Assembly (NCBI GenBank): GCA_902705865.1
Contig: CACSIO010000034.1
Span: 315,287-379,286 of the forward strand
Origin: BD1-7 clade bacterium
Lineage (GTDB): Bacteria; Pseudomonadota; Gammaproteobacteria; Pseudomonadales; DT-91
Direction of reading: 5' to 3'
DNA: 64,000 bases
A model generated the notes under the pieces. It had not been told where the DNA came from. It did not search any database and saw only the letters and a program-made list of their open reading frames with translations. Position 1 is the stretch's first letter. Every line of letters begins with the position of its first letter. Position numbers and translations under genes: made by a program. Below are positions 47,292 to 57,469 of this stretch, in pieces.

Positions 47292-47319
47292 AAAAAAAGC
47301 GGCTAAAGCCGCTTTTTTT
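47292..47319. terminator. Bidirectional terminator at the end of clpA
   Basis: AGCGGCT (47298-47304) pairs with AGCCGCT (47307-47313); A7 lies before and T7 after, so it works from either side. Confidence 0.9.
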
Positions 47320-47341
47320 ATCTTGATATGGTTTTGAATCG

Positions 47342-49609
47342 TCAAGCAAGCTCTGGTGTCTGCTCTCGAATAACAATTTTCTCATCCTCAAGCACCACTT
47401 CAATAATGCCGCCAGAACTTGATACATTGCCGAACAGTACAAGCTCAGCCAGAGGCTTCTTGATGTGCTCCTGTATCGCACGAGCCATCGGCCTGGCACC
47501 CATGTTTTTGTCATAGCCGGTGTTGACGAGGAATTCACGTACTTCGTCAGAAACGTCGAGCGTAATCGCTTTCTCATCCAGTTGAGACTGCAACTCCACC
47601 AAGAATTTATCGACAACGGTCGCAATCACGTCGGGTGTGAGCTGACCGAACTGCACGATAGCATCCAATCTGTTTCTGAATTCAGGCGTAAACGTTCGAG
47701 TGATTTGCTCCATACCGTCACTGGAGTGATCCTGAACTGCGAAGCCAATAGAACGCTTGGTTAGTAACTCTGCCCCTGCATTAGTCGTCATAACGACGAT
47801 GACATTACGGAAGTCCGCTTTGCGGCCATTGTTGTCCGTGAGCGTGCCGTGATCCATCACCTGCAAGAGTAAATTGAATACTTCAGGATGCGCCTTCTCA
47901 ATTTCATCGAGCAATACAACGCTATGGGGGTGTTTGGTTACTGCCTCAGTCAATAAGCCGCCCTGATCAAAACCAACATAGCCAGGAGGCGAGCCTATCA
48001 AGCGCGAAACTGTATGCCGCTCCATGTATTCCGACATATCGAAACGAACAAGCTCAATACCCAATAGTTTCGCCAGTTGTTTGGTTATTTCTGTCTTGCC
48101 AACACCGGTTGGGCCAGCAAATAAGAAAGAACCAATTGGCTTGTCGGGCGAGCCCAAGCCAGCACGCGATAATTTAATGGCGGTCGTTAAAGTATTGATC
48201 GCTTCATCCTGACCGAAAACCACACGCTTCAAGCTTTCATCAAGCTTGGACAGCGAGGCCTTGTCGTCAGACGATACAGATTTTTCAGGTATTCGAGCAA
48301 TCTTGGCAACAATGGATTCAACATCGCCAACATTAATCGTCTTTTTACGCTTTGATACCGGCAAAAGCTGTTGGTAGGCACCAGCTTCATCAATGACGTC
48401 AATTGCTTTATCGGGCAAAAAGCGGTCATTGATGTGTTTTGCGGCAAGTTCAGCTGCAACGCGTAGTGCTTTATCGGCGTATTTAATGTTGTGATGCTCT
48501 TCAAATCGCGATTTTAAACCCTTGAGTACCTTGTAGGTGTCTTCAACTGAGGGTTCAACAACATCGATTTTCTGGAATCGGCGAGAAAGCGCTTTGTCTT
48601 TGTCGAAAATACCGCGATATTCTTCGTAGGTTGTAGATCCAACACAGCGAAGATTGCCATTAGTTAGCAAGGGTTTCAGTAAGTTTGATGCATCCATTAC
48701 TCCGCCGGATGCAGCACCCGCACCAATAATGGTGTGTATCTCATCAATGAAAAGAATCGAATTTGGATTCTTTTTCAGTTCGGCGAGCAAGGATTTAAAA
48801 CGTTTCTCAAAATCCCCTCGATATTTCGTTCCGGCGAGTAATGCGCCGAGATCGAGTGAGTAGACAACGGCATCTGCTAAGGTATCTGGGACTTCTTCAT
48901 CGACGATTTTCTTTGCCAACCCTTCTGCAATTGCAGTTTTCCCGACGCCGGATTCACCAACAAGCAATGGGTTATTTTTGCGCCTGCGCGCAAGTACTTG
49001 AGCAACCCGTTCTACCTCACTATCACGTCCAATTAACGGATCAGTGTTACCGCTCTTGGCCTGCAAGTTTAGATTGGTTGCGTAATTTTCGAGTGGGCTC
49101 TCGGATTTAGATTCGCCGCCGCTTAGTGATTCTTCAGCACTCTCCATGCCTTCATCGGCGTCTTCATCGTTATTAATTTTGGTAATGCCGTGAGAAATGT
49201 AATTCACAACATCCAATCGGGATATGTCTTGCTGCTTCAGTAGATAAACCGCCTGGCTCTCTTGCTCAGAAAAGATGGCGACAAGAACATTTGCACCGGT
49301 GACTTCTTCTTTTCCGGAAGATTGCACATGGAAAACAGCGCGTTGAAGAACACGTTGAAATCCTAATGTGGGTAGTGTTTCTCGGTCGCCGGCCTCCTCG
49401 GGGAGCACAGGCGTTGTCGTTTCAAGAAAGGAGGTCAAATCACTTCGCAGATTATCAAGATCTGCTCCGCACCCCTTTAGAACATCAATAGCTGATTGGT
49501 TGTCGAGGAGTGCGAGTAGCAAATGTTCGACGGTCATGTATTCGTGGCGCTTCGACCTAGCTTCTTTGAATGCCAGATTGAGGGTTTCTTCTAATTTCTT
49601 GCTCAGCAT
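47342..49609 (-). CDS. clpA: ClpA, AAA+ unfoldase of ClpAP
   Basis: 755 residues. Clp N-domain (about 1-140; EYMTVEHLLLALLDN), then two AAA+ modules with Walker A GESGVGKTAIAEGL (about 215) and GPTGVGKTEITKQLA (about 495). Walker B ILFIDEIHTIIG follows in the first. No M-domain coiled coil, so ClpA rather than ClpB. It unfolds N-degron and other substrates for ClpP. Twenty-one bases after clpS. Confidence 0.95.
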   Translation of the reverse strand: MLSKKLEETLNLAFKEARSKRHEYMTVEHLLLALLDNQSAIDVLKGCGADLDNLRSDLTSFLETTTPVLPEEAGDRETLPTLGFQRVLQRAVFHVQSSGKEEVTGANVLVAIFSEQESQAVYLLKQQDISRLDVVNYISHGITKINNDEDADEGMESAEESLSGGESKSESPLENYATNLNLQAKSGNTDPLIGRDSEVERVAQVLARRRKNNPLLVGESGVGKTAIAEGLAKKIVDEEVPDTLADAVVYSLDLGALLAGTKYRGDFEKRFKSLLAELKKNPNSILFIDEIHTIIGAGAASGGVMDASNLLKPLLTNGNLRCVGSTTYEEYRGIFDKDKALSRRFQKIDVVEPSVEDTYKVLKGLKSRFEEHHNIKYADKALRVAAELAAKHINDRFLPDKAIDVIDEAGAYQQLLPVSKRKKTINVGDVESIVAKIARIPEKSVSSDDKASLSKLDESLKRVVFGQDEAINTLTTAIKLSRAGLGSPDKPIGSFLFAGPTGVGKTEITKQLAKLLGIELVRFDMSEYMERHTVSRLIGSPPGYVGFDQGGLLTEAVTKHPHSVVLLDEIEKAHPEVFNLLLQVMDHGTLTDNNGRKADFRNVIVVMTTNAGAELLTKRSIGFAVQDHSSDGMEQITRTFTPEFRNRLDAIVQFGQLTPDVIATVVDKFLVELQSQLDEKAITLDVSDEVREFLVNTGYDKNMGARPMARAIQEHIKKPLAELVLFGNVSSSGGIIEVVLEDEKIVIREQTPELA

Positions 49610-49630
49610 GTAATCTGCCTCTTACCCAGG

Positions 49631-49990
49631 TTATTCAACAGGCTCGATGTTGCACAGCAGAGGGTGATCATTCTCCTTCGAAAACGCATTCACCTGCATC
49701 ATCTTCGTTTCTGCGATATCGCGGGGAAAAATTCCGCAGGTTGCTTTCCCTTCAGTGTGAACTGCAAGCATTATCTGCGTCGCTTTTTCGCGATCCATAT
49801 AAAAGAACAACAGCAACACTTCAACAACGAACTCCATGGGAGTGAAATCGTCATTCAGCATAACAACCTGATAAAGCGGAGGACGTGCTACTTTAGGGCC
49901 GGATTCAGCCACTGCCAAAGCGCCTTCATCCTCGGGACTACCCTGTTCACTCATGGATAAGGTTAGACGAATATTTTTGTGATTACTCAT
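49631..49990 (-). CDS. clpS: ClpS, N-degron adaptor
   Basis: 119 residues. A 35-residue flexible N-terminal extension precedes the ClpS core with [20 protein letters not shown], where the Asp-Asp pair binds the N-terminal amino group, and [20 protein letters not shown]. It delivers N-degron proteins tagged by Aat/Bpt to ClpAP. Divergent from cspD, as in E. coli. Confidence 0.95.
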   Translation of the reverse strand: MSNHKNIRLTLSMSEQGSPEDEGALAVAESGPKVARPPLYQVVMLNDDFTPMEFVVEVLLLFFYMDREKATQIMLAVHTEGKATCGIFPRDIAETKMMQVNAFSKENDHPLLCNIEPVE

Positions 49991-50235
49991 AACAATTCGA
50001 TAAAAAACGTAGCTCGTTTCTCCAGTGGTAAGGTTCCATCATACCTTATTTTCCAACCACATAGGATTTTACCTTCGTAAACTTGACGAACCCCGATTTG
50101 TTATCAAAACTCAGAATAACTGTACGGATTTAATGCGTTGTACATTAGACACCTCACGATGAGAAGTGCTGCATGTAATTCCCCGCCGCCGTACCTGAAT
50201 TTAGTTTTGCCACTCCAGTGAAAAAGGAATACACA

Positions 50236-50526
50236 ATGGAAAAGGGTGTCGTTAAATGGTTTAACAATGCAAAAGGCTATGGTTTTATTCTGCCAGAAGG
50301 CAGCGACCAGGATGTCTTCGTGCATTATTCTTCAATTAACATGAATGGATATCGTACTCTGAGCACCGGACAAACTGTCCTATTTGATGCAATATCTGGC
50401 TCAAAAGGCCTACACGCTACTGCCATCAAATTGATAGACTCAGACGGCCAGCCGCTGAGTGATGCGCATATCGCCGAGCTACAGGAAGCCAACGGCAACA
50501 CCCTCCATGATCGAGCAGATGCCTGA
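50236..50526 (+). CDS. cspD: Cold-shock-domain protein CspD
   Basis: 96 residues from ATG 50236 (AAGGA upstream). Cold-shock domain about 1-66 with RNP motifs KGYGFI and DVFVHY. A C-terminal polar extension of about 25 residues is present beyond the fold. The position opposite clpS identifies CspD, a stationary-phase single-strand DNA-binding inhibitor of replication in E. coli. Confidence 0.9.
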   Translation: MEKGVVKWFNNAKGYGFILPEGSDQDVFVHYSSINMNGYRTLSTGQTVLFDAISGSKGLHATAIKLIDSDGQPLSDAHIAELQEANGNTLHDRADA

Positions 50527-50539
50527 TTCATCAGGGCAC

Positions 50540-50568
50540 GAAAAAACCGGCGAAAGCCGGTTTTTTTT
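50540..50568 (+). terminator. Intrinsic terminator of cspD
   Basis: ACCGGC (50546-50551) pairs with GCCGGT (50556-50561) around a GAAA loop, then T8. An A-run precedes it, so it can also act on the other strand. Confidence 0.92.
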
Positions 50569-50632
50569 GGTCTAGCGTATTCTGCTTTCTGCAAGGTTTT
50601 GTATTAATCGGCAATCAGAATTAATGATTCAT

Positions 50633-50659
50633 AAAAAAGGCGCCCGGAGGCGCCCTTTT
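50633..50659 (-). terminator. Intrinsic terminator of icd
   Basis: On the minus strand GGCGCC-TCCG-GGCGCC is followed by six T. It lies 44 bases after the icd stop. Confidence 0.85.
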
Positions 50660-50702
50660 GTTCCCCGGAAATATACTCTCGGGGTGCGATTTTGTCGTAC
50701 GT

Positions 50703-51956
50703 TTACATATTGTCGATAATTGCTTGTCCGAATTCTGAACACTTCAACAATTTGGCGTCTTCCATTAGACGTTCAAAATCATACGTCACCGTTTTCGCCT
50801 GTATTGCGCCATCCATACCCTTGATAACTAAGTCAGCTGCGTCAGTCCAGCCCATATGACGAAGCATCATCTCTGCAGAAAGTATCACGGAGCCGGGATT
50901 GACCTTATCTTGCGCCGCGTACTTAGGTGCGGTGCCATGAGTCGCCTCGAATATGGCCACATCATTGGATAGGTTTGCCCCGGGCGCAATGCCAATACCT
51001 CCAACCTGCGCGGCAAGCGCATCAGATAGGTAATCGCCGTTTAGATTAAGCGTGGCGATAACATCGTATTCTGAAGGCCGTAAAAGTACCTGCTGCAACA
51101 TAGCGTCAGCGATCACGTCTTTTACGATAATTTGATTGCCCGTCTTAGGGTTTTTAAAAGCCATCCACGGGCCGCCATCAAGCAATTCAGCGCCAAACTC
51201 TTCTTTAGCAAGTTCATATCCCCAATCCTTAAAGGCACCTTCGGTGAATTTCATGATATTGCCTTTATGAACCAGCGTAAGCGAACTGCGATCATTGTCG
51301 ATCGTGTATTGCAGCGCAGCTCTTACTAGGCGCTTGGTACCCTCTTCCGATACTGGCTTAACACCTATACCGACATTGTAGGGGAATCGAATTTTGGTGA
51401 CCCCCATCTCTTCTTGTAAAAACTTAACAACACGATCGGCTTCTTCAGTGCCTGCTTTCCATTCTATACCTGCGTAAATGTCCTCCGAGTTTTCGCGAAA
51501 AATTACCATGTCGGTTTTTTCAGGCTCGCGTACGGGGGAAGGTACGCCTTTAAACCAGCGAACGGGCCTCAAGCAAACAAACAGATCCATCTCTTGGCGT
51601 AAGGCAACGTTAAGTGAACGAAAGCCGCCGCCAACGGGTGTTGTTAATGGCCCTTTTATGCCAACAACATACTGTTTAAATGCCTCAAGGGTTTCTGCAG
51701 GAAACCAATCGCCATCATAGGTTTCAGCGGCCTTTTCGCCTGCATAGACTTCCATCCAGTGAATTGCTTTGTTGCCGTCATATGCCCGCTCAACGGCAGC
51801 ATTGATGACGTTGATCATTACTGGGGTGACATCTACACCGATACCATCACCCTCAATAAAAGGAATGACTGGGTTATTAGGAACTGACAAGGATTTATCG
51901 TCATTCAGTGCGATTTTAGCCCCATCAGCAGGCACTTTAATGTGTTGGAAGCCCAT
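50703..51956 (-). CDS. icd: NADP-dependent isocitrate dehydrogenase
   Basis: 417 residues, colinear with E. coli Icd: [38 protein letters not shown] (with the Ser phosphorylated by AceK in E. coli), [16 protein letters not shown], and [19 protein letters not shown]. It oxidatively decarboxylates isocitrate in the TCA cycle. Ribosome-binding site GAGAGGA precedes the ATG. Single gene with its own terminator. Confidence 0.96.
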   Translation of the reverse strand: MGFQHIKVPADGAKIALNDDKSLSVPNNPVIPFIEGDGIGVDVTPVMINVINAAVERAYDGNKAIHWMEVYAGEKAAETYDGDWFPAETLEAFKQYVVGIKGPLTTPVGGGFRSLNVALRQEMDLFVCLRPVRWFKGVPSPVREPEKTDMVIFRENSEDIYAGIEWKAGTEEADRVVKFLQEEMGVTKIRFPYNVGIGVKPVSEEGTKRLVRAALQYTIDNDRSSLTLVHKGNIMKFTEGAFKDWGYELAKEEFGAELLDGGPWMAFKNPKTGNQIIVKDVIADAMLQQVLLRPSEYDVIATLNLNGDYLSDALAAQVGGIGIAPGANLSNDVAIFEATHGTAPKYAAQDKVNPGSVILSAEMMLRHMGWTDAADLVIKGMDGAIQAKTVTYDFERLMEDAKLLKCSEFGQAIIDNM

Positions 51957-52034
51957 GAAATGTCCTCTCGGGTGGTTGGAAGCAAAAGCATATCCCCTAA
52001 CAAATAGACTCAGAATTGGCTGAATACCAATTTT

Positions 52035-52829
52035 TCATTGTTTCGTGGCCAATATGATGTAAACCGGAATTGAAAAGAAAAAGTTGTGTTCCTCCTGAGC
52101 CTTGTCGAGTTCGGCAATCATAGTTTTGGACTCATTATCTGGCAGTGATTCTCCAATCAATCGACGGATTTCGAACTTGCTGTCAATAGTCTCAAGGTCA
52201 TGGAAGATCATCGAAAAGCACATGTGCTCAAGAACCATTAATCCGGATTTTGCTGCGTACTCGTGAAGGTAGCGGCCCACCGCTTCGCTCCTAAAGCCCT
52301 GGTTGAACGCGTTGTTGAATGCCATGTTTTGTAATTCTGACAGGGGGTGAACCCTTACCTGATAAGTATCTGATTCCGCTCCGACTATATATCCACCGGG
52401 CTTCAGCACGCGAGTTATCTCACTTAGAGCTTTTTGTGGCCGCTCAACGTGATGCAAAACGCGTTCAAATCTAACCGCGTCGAATGTATTTGCTTCAAAA
52501 GGCAGCTCCATAATATTGCCTTTTTGAAATTCGATATTCGTCATGGCGTTATGATCGCGTGCGTATGACAGCATCCGATCACTTGCGTCCATTCCAATGA
52601 TTTTGTCGATTGAAACCTGACTGCGGGCGAGCTCTTTCGTAGTTACACCTGGGCCACATCCAGCATCTAGCACTGATTTTGGTTTTCTACGAGCCAACCA
52701 GCCTTGCATAGTTGAGCGAATGTAATCTAGTTCGGGGGCCAGACTGGGTAGGTCTACCATCATATCAACCCACTGATTAGGGTTCGGTGCACTATCAACG
52801 GCGGAATAATTCGCAACATTGGTTATCAT
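52035..52829 (-). CDS. Class I SAM-dependent methyltransferase
   Basis: 264 residues. Methyltransf_11-type Rossmann fold: VLDAGCGPGVTT (motif I), GMDASDRML (motif II), FDAVRFERVLHHVERPQKAL and LKPGGYIVGAES (motif post-II/III). The substrate is unknown; the C-terminal 80 residues are family-specific. No operon partner is evident: icd is 78 bases downstream on the same strand and 189 bases lie upstream. Confidence 0.82.
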   Translation of the reverse strand: MITNVANYSAVDSAPNPNQWVDMMVDLPSLAPELDYIRSTMQGWLARRKPKSVLDAGCGPGVTTKELARSQVSIDKIIGMDASDRMLSYARDHNAMTNIEFQKGNIMELPFEANTFDAVRFERVLHHVERPQKALSEITRVLKPGGYIVGAESDTYQVRVHPLSELQNMAFNNAFNQGFRSEAVGRYLHEYAAKSGLMVLEHMCFSMIFHDLETIDSKFEIRRLIGESLPDNESKTMIAELDKAQEEHNFFFSIPVYIILATKQ

Positions 52830-53018
52830 TATATTCCCTCATCTGATTCAACTGACTCGGGAAATAAGACAGCAAAATTGCGGTTAAATGCCGTACACCT
52901 GCACTATTCAACCGATAATGCCTACGCACTTATGACAGACGTGACGCGGTTTCAATATTGCCAAACTATCCGTTATGTATATGGAACTATTTAGGTGAAG
53001 TCGGGCTGATTTAAGTAC

Positions 53019-53807
53019 CTATTTCGTATCTAAGGATTGAGAATTTAACCAGCGGTCGATAACAGCATTAAACATCGCCGGCTTTTCGCTGTGCACCCAG
53101 TGACCAGCTCCTTGGATGATTTTCAAAGAAGCGTTAGGGAGCCGTTGGCTTATTGCTTCTCGATGGCTTTCGAGTATGTAGTCTGAAAGCTCGCCTTTGA
53201 TGAATAAACTAGGCCCACTGTATGGCATATCGAAGGTTGGTGAGTCGGCGATATCCGGATATGCATTGATCAATTCATCGACGCCGATTGCCCAGCGCCA
53301 ATTTCCATCGTCTGTTTTACTCATGTTTTTTAGGAAAAACTGGCGTAGCGCTGCTTCATCAATATATCGAGAAAGCGCTTCATCGGCGTCTCGCCGTTGG
53401 GAGAAGCCCTGCTTAGCCGTCGCTTGCATCCCTTCAAGAATATGTGAGTGTCGATTGGGGTACCGAACAGGAGATATATCGACAACCGCCAAACTACTTA
53501 CTCGCTCTCCTCGAACGCCGGCTATTTGCATAGCAACTTTTCCTCCCATGCTATGGCCAATGACATGAAATTGATGAATACGGAGGGAATCCAAGAGTTG
53601 AATTACATCATCAGCCATCGACGGATAGCCCATATCCGCACGATGAGGGGACTTGCCATGATTAATTAAATCAGGAACAATGATGTGGAAATCTTGGCTC
53701 AGATGTTTTCCTAGGCTGGCTAGATTGTCACTCATTCCAAATAATCCGTGTAGAAGCACTACCGCTTCGTTATCGGAATCACCATATTCTTTGTATTTCA
53801 ATATCAT
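53019..53807 (-). CDS. Alpha/beta hydrolase (YbfF-like esterase)
   Basis: 262 residues from ATG 53807; ATG 53825 is possible. Starts with a short strand then VVLLHGLFGM (oxyanion hole). The nucleophile is Ser in VIGHSMGGKVAMQIAG, and the His is in IQGAGHWVHSEKPA. This is close to the YbfF short-acyl esterase group. Its start codon overlaps, in the other orientation, the start of the lipoprotein gene. No good ribosome-binding site is seen for either start. Confidence 0.85.
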   Translation of the reverse strand: MILKYKEYGDSDNEAVVLLHGLFGMSDNLASLGKHLSQDFHIIVPDLINHGKSPHRADMGYPSMADDVIQLLDSLRIHQFHVIGHSMGGKVAMQIAGVRGERVSSLAVVDISPVRYPNRHSHILEGMQATAKQGFSQRRDADEALSRYIDEAALRQFFLKNMSKTDDGNWRWAIGVDELINAYPDIADSPTFDMPYSGPSLFIKGELSDYILESHREAISQRLPNASLKIIQGAGHWVHSEKPAMFNAVIDRWLNSQSLDTK

Positions 53808-54600
53808 GTCGATTCGCCAAACCATTAAACCCGCGTTTGTGGGTATTCTAACAACATTCCTTATCGCCTGTGGCTCTAATCTCTCCATCGATACGCTCTA
53901 TCCCTATGCGTTTCGCGGTACGGAGGCTGAGATAGATACCGTGATGATTGCGCCAATCAATTACGGTAATCCGAGCCGATATTATGTGCGAGACAAAGAC
54001 CCAGCCGTCGACCGCGTCACTCGCGAATACCTCGAAGATCGAGGCGTACGGGTGATTAGCAACCGCCCCTTTGAAAGTATATGGAAAAAAATGCCAGCTC
54101 GATACGGCGTGCTGATCGATCCGGCAACAGGTACGAATACCGCTGCGTTCAAAGATGCTATCAACGACACACTCGGCCAGCTTTTTTCTAACAACCCTCG
54201 ATTAGATGCGGTACTGTTTACGGACCTTATTGTTAAAAAAACCTACTATGCCGAGCGCAACGGAAGACTTGCTGAATGGGACGGGATCCGCAGGAAGGTT
54301 AAAGTACAAGGCGTAGCCGAGGACATTAGCGGTGGATTCAACTGGCGCCAACCGATTGATGCGATATCCATTGAATCCCATCTAGTTGGTCGAGATTTGC
54401 AGGTGATTCTGCACAGTGTCGGCGGCATTCAGGTGGCTGATGCATTTGAATCGGTGAATGGCGCAGGTTCATTTAAACGCCGGAATGACCTGCTAATTAA
54501 TACAGCTGAAATTCGTGAAGGGGTTGGATTGTCGTTGCATCCGCTGTTTATGTTTGAGGGCTACCCTTCTGTTTCGCCAACTAGCGCGTCCGGTCGATAG
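53806..54600 (+). CDS. Putative outer-membrane-type lipoprotein (GNA1162-like)
   Basis: 264 residues from ATG 53806. Signal peptide with lipobox LIAC and Cys22. Asp is not at +2 (Gly-Ser follows), so outer-membrane sorting is likely. The mature part begins DTLYPYAFRG and carries VMIAPINYGNPS, YLEDRGVRVISN and AVLFTDLIVKK, resembling the GNA1162/lipoprotein family with a TolB-like Rossmann fold. That assignment is tentative. It overlaps the HdeD-like gene tail to tail by 20 bases and the hydrolase head to head. Confidence 0.65.
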   Translation: MSIRQTIKPAFVGILTTFLIACGSNLSIDTLYPYAFRGTEAEIDTVMIAPINYGNPSRYYVRDKDPAVDRVTREYLEDRGVRVISNRPFESIWKKMPARYGVLIDPATGTNTAAFKDAINDTLGQLFSNNPRLDAVLFTDLIVKKTYYAERNGRLAEWDGIRRKVKVQGVAEDISGGFNWRQPIDAISIESHLVGRDLQVILHSVGGIQVADAFESVNGAGSFKRRNDLLINTAEIREGVGLSLHPLFMFEGYPSVSPTSASGR

Positions 54601-55171
54601 CCTGATAACTGAACAATAAACATATGACGCCGTTGAATAACGCTTCGACGGCGCCAAGTAACGCGATAATCAAAATGCCTGCAATGGGTGATACGGCAAT
54701 AATATAGACGCCAAGAAAAATCAGTAAAAACCCACCAAGCATCGTCCACAGCCAGCTTTTTGCGCCTTTACTGGCCATAGCCGCATAAAACCTGACGATA
54801 CCGATTAGCAATAACAGCCACCCCAGTGATAGGTTTTGCAACTGTGAAAGTTCGACGGGATTTGAGAGGATAATTGGGCCCGCCATTAAATATAGCGACG
54901 CTTGGGCTATTGCCATTTTCGCCCAGCAATTGCGTTTGCGCCCAATTGAAATTAGATAAATAAGCTCAGAGATGCTCGCAATAACAACCAGAGAGCCAAC
55001 ATACCAGGCAATCCATTCAGGGTGCCAGGCTAAAGCCGCAAAAATTGACCCGCCTAGCCCGATTAAAAAGATGCCAACAAACGCAACTAGCCATGGTTTC
55101 TTTTTGCTCGCAGTAATGATGCCCGGGCTACCGATGAGTGTCAGTAGCGGGGTCTTAGAGTCGACAGGCAC
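54581..55171 (-). CDS. HdeD/DUF308-type membrane protein
   Basis: 196 residues, about six membrane helices in paired repeats (VAFVGIFLIGLGGSIFAALA; WLLLLIGIVRFYAAM; LLIFLGVYIIAVSP). This layout matches the HdeD (DUF308) family, linked to acid resistance in E. coli but of unknown mechanism. Shares its last 20 bases with the convergent lipoprotein gene. Confidence 0.75.
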   Translation of the reverse strand: MPVDSKTPLLTLIGSPGIITASKKKPWLVAFVGIFLIGLGGSIFAALAWHPEWIAWYVGSLVVIASISELIYLISIGRKRNCWAKMAIAQASLYLMAGPIILSNPVELSQLQNLSLGWLLLLIGIVRFYAAMASKGAKSWLWTMLGGFLLIFLGVYIIAVSPIAGILIIALLGAVEALFNGVICLLFSYQAIDRTR

Positions 55172-55234
55172 ATGTTTTCCTTATATTCGTTATAAAAAGC
55201 GCCAAAAAATTGAGTACATGACAATAGCAAACAA

Positions 55235-57244
55235 TTAGCTCATGGATTCAAGTGACAGCCTGTCAGTACAACCATGGTAAGCATCGTTTATCAATGTAAT
55301 GAGCTCGGTCTGGCTATAGGGTCTTGTTAAGATATTGAACGCAGCTAGCCCAGAAATATCCATAGACCAAGGTACTATTGCGATCACTTGGTCGCAGTGT
55401 TTTTCGAGTCGTAAAAGGCTTGATCGGCATTTATGAACATTGGTATCTCGCCAATCGAGAATACATACGTCTTTTTTCCCTGCGATGATCAAGTCTTCAG
55501 AAGCAGTTGCAATGTCGTTGGTATCGAATAACGCGGTCGCCTTCACGCGGCCTGCGATAGATCGTGCGATAAGGCTTGCTTCAAGTTGGCATGGAGACGC
55601 GATGGTCAATCTGTAGTCTCGTTCATATACCGGATCCGGTGCGATAACAGGGATCATTGGCAATTCCAGCTCATAAAAACCGACGCCTCTTTCTCCGTGA
55701 TCAGTAAATGTGAGCTTGCCGTTGAGAGCTTCGGCGAGCTTCTGAGATATAAAAATACCTAATGTTTCTGAATCATTGGAAATATTGGCTTTCGATGTAA
55801 CGCTGTTACTTACGTCAATGGTTGTGTACTTTCCGGTAAGCTCGAAGCTGATCATTAAACAGTAGCTGGTTTGTCGAGATTTAATCAAAATGTGGCTCAT
55901 TCTGGATTGGAGCAACATGATATTAAGTAAGTTAGTGACGATCTGTTTGATTAGTGTCGGATCACTTCGATAGCGCCCTCCTGCGTTTTCCATCAAAAGG
56001 TAGATACCTACATCTTTTGTCTCAGCGTCCAGGCCAAATGATTGAACGACATTATGAAGAATGCGCTCCAATGAAAACTCTACAGTCTCTTTGTGAAGGT
56101 GGGCATTTTCTGCTTTTGAAAAACTTAAGATATCGTCAATGAGTGACATGATTTGATGGCTCGAAACATTAATGGATTCAACCATTGAGCGCTGATAATC
56201 TGTAAGTTCGCTGTCTTTCAGTCGATCAACTGAGCCGACAACTTGAGTTACAGGCGCTCTAAGCTTGTCGTTAATCGCTTGAATAAATGCCGATTTTTTT
56301 TGATTGAGAGATTCAATCAGGTTTTTCTGTTCACGCAGGTGCACTTGAACAAGTGCTGACTCATGCCGCATAGCTCCCATGGTCAGCGTTGTTAGTGTGA
56401 GTACATATAAAAACAAATCAAAGGTGAGTACGTTTTCGATAACCGGGTGGCCATCATGCGCAAACGGGCTGACGCCCATATGCATACAGTTGGCAGTATA
56501 AACTGCAAAGTACAAACAGCTCAGCGCGCTAGTAAACATGTTGTAGCGGATGCTGGCGAACAATAATGCAGGTAGTAACAATAAGTAGGCAACTCTAGAC
56601 AGGAGAGTTTGCTCAGGCTCTATTGTTGCGATCCAGTGACATATAAAGAATAGTACCAAGGTATAACTGATAATCTCTAGCGGTGTTATCCGGTAATTAA
56701 AGGATAAGTAGGTACTACGTCCCTTCGCGAGAAAATAAAATGGGACGATAACAGTTAATATCCCACTTCCATTCGAAGTCACCCAGAGTACAAAGTAACC
56801 AAGCCAAGTCTGATTGCCAAAAGCGAGATAAAACGCAGACGTACCGAAAAATCCGGAAAAGAACGGAGCAATAACGCTGGTGATCAATAAGAAGTTCAAC
56901 AGTATGCGCAGTCGCCTCGGGTCAAAGCCCTCAGGATATTGGCTCTGGACCAAAAACCCAGCAACCAAAGCCTGTAACAACCCGGCACTGACTAACACTG
57001 CGATCACTTGCAGATTGTGATCCGTCATTAGCATAAAGGGGGCAGCGAGTGCGGGTATAAATCCTAAACTATACCAGAGCCACAACCGCCGATTCGAAAA
57101 AACAAAATAGCTACAAGCAATGCCGCTGGCGGGCCAAAATGCGGGGGTTTGCCCCCCGGCGCTCATATATAACCCTGCTGCTGCTGAAAGGGCCAAAAGC
57201 ACTACGAACCCTGCCACATGAATTGGCCTGGATAATAAAGACAT
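55235..57244 (-). CDS. MASE1 membrane sensor with degenerate histidine-kinase and receiver modules
   Basis: 669 residues from ATG 57244 (AAGGA upstream). MASE1-like sensor with about nine membrane helices (about 5-285; TPAFWPASGIACSYFVFSN). A dimerisation helix follows where the H-box reads AINDKLRAP, so the phosphoacceptor His is Asp326. The ATPase part has a weak N-box (QIVTNLLNIMLLQ), no DxGxG, and SETLGIFISQ in place of GTGLGL. The last 110 residues resemble a receiver, with Asp in VCILDWRD but Arg for the usual Lys in ILTRPYS. Probably a signalling pseudokinase. Divergent from an SDR gene. Confidence 0.75.
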   Translation of the reverse strand: MSLLSRPIHVAGFVVLLALSAAAGLYMSAGGQTPAFWPASGIACSYFVFSNRRLWLWYSLGFIPALAAPFMLMTDHNLQVIAVLVSAGLLQALVAGFLVQSQYPEGFDPRRLRILLNFLLITSVIAPFFSGFFGTSAFYLAFGNQTWLGYFVLWVTSNGSGILTVIVPFYFLAKGRSTYLSFNYRITPLEIISYTLVLFFICHWIATIEPEQTLLSRVAYLLLLPALLFASIRYNMFTSALSCLYFAVYTANCMHMGVSPFAHDGHPVIENVLTFDLFLYVLTLTTLTMGAMRHESALVQVHLREQKNLIESLNQKKSAFIQAINDKLRAPVTQVVGSVDRLKDSELTDYQRSMVESINVSSHQIMSLIDDILSFSKAENAHLHKETVEFSLERILHNVVQSFGLDAETKDVGIYLLMENAGGRYRSDPTLIKQIVTNLLNIMLLQSRMSHILIKSRQTSYCLMISFELTGKYTTIDVSNSVTSKANISNDSETLGIFISQKLAEALNGKLTFTDHGERGVGFYELELPMIPVIAPDPVYERDYRLTIASPCQLEASLIARSIAGRVKATALFDTNDIATASEDLIIAGKKDVCILDWRDTNVHKCRSSLLRLEKHCDQVIAIVPWSMDISGLAAFNILTRPYSQTELITLINDAYHGCTDRLSLESMS

Positions 57245-57469
57245 AACAAATCCTTTTTGTTGTCCTTCCCTGTTACTAACGATTATGCAATTGATCAAAT
57301 CGCATGGAAAGCAGATTGGCAAAAGAATCCGTCAAACAGATCAAGAATTAGCATCATCGATGGCGTTGTGATCAATTCGTCGCAGTTAATTGCTTAAAAT
57401 GCGCGCACCTTCGTCACAAGGCTTCCAAAGGCCTGAATTACGATAAAGCAATATCTCTAACGTTGTGGA

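Larger units (their letters stand above)
47034..47341. other. Intergenic region between infA and clpA
   Basis: 308 bases between convergent genes. It holds the two terminators listed separately. The roughly 220 bases between them show no gene or recognisable RNA. Confidence 0.6.
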
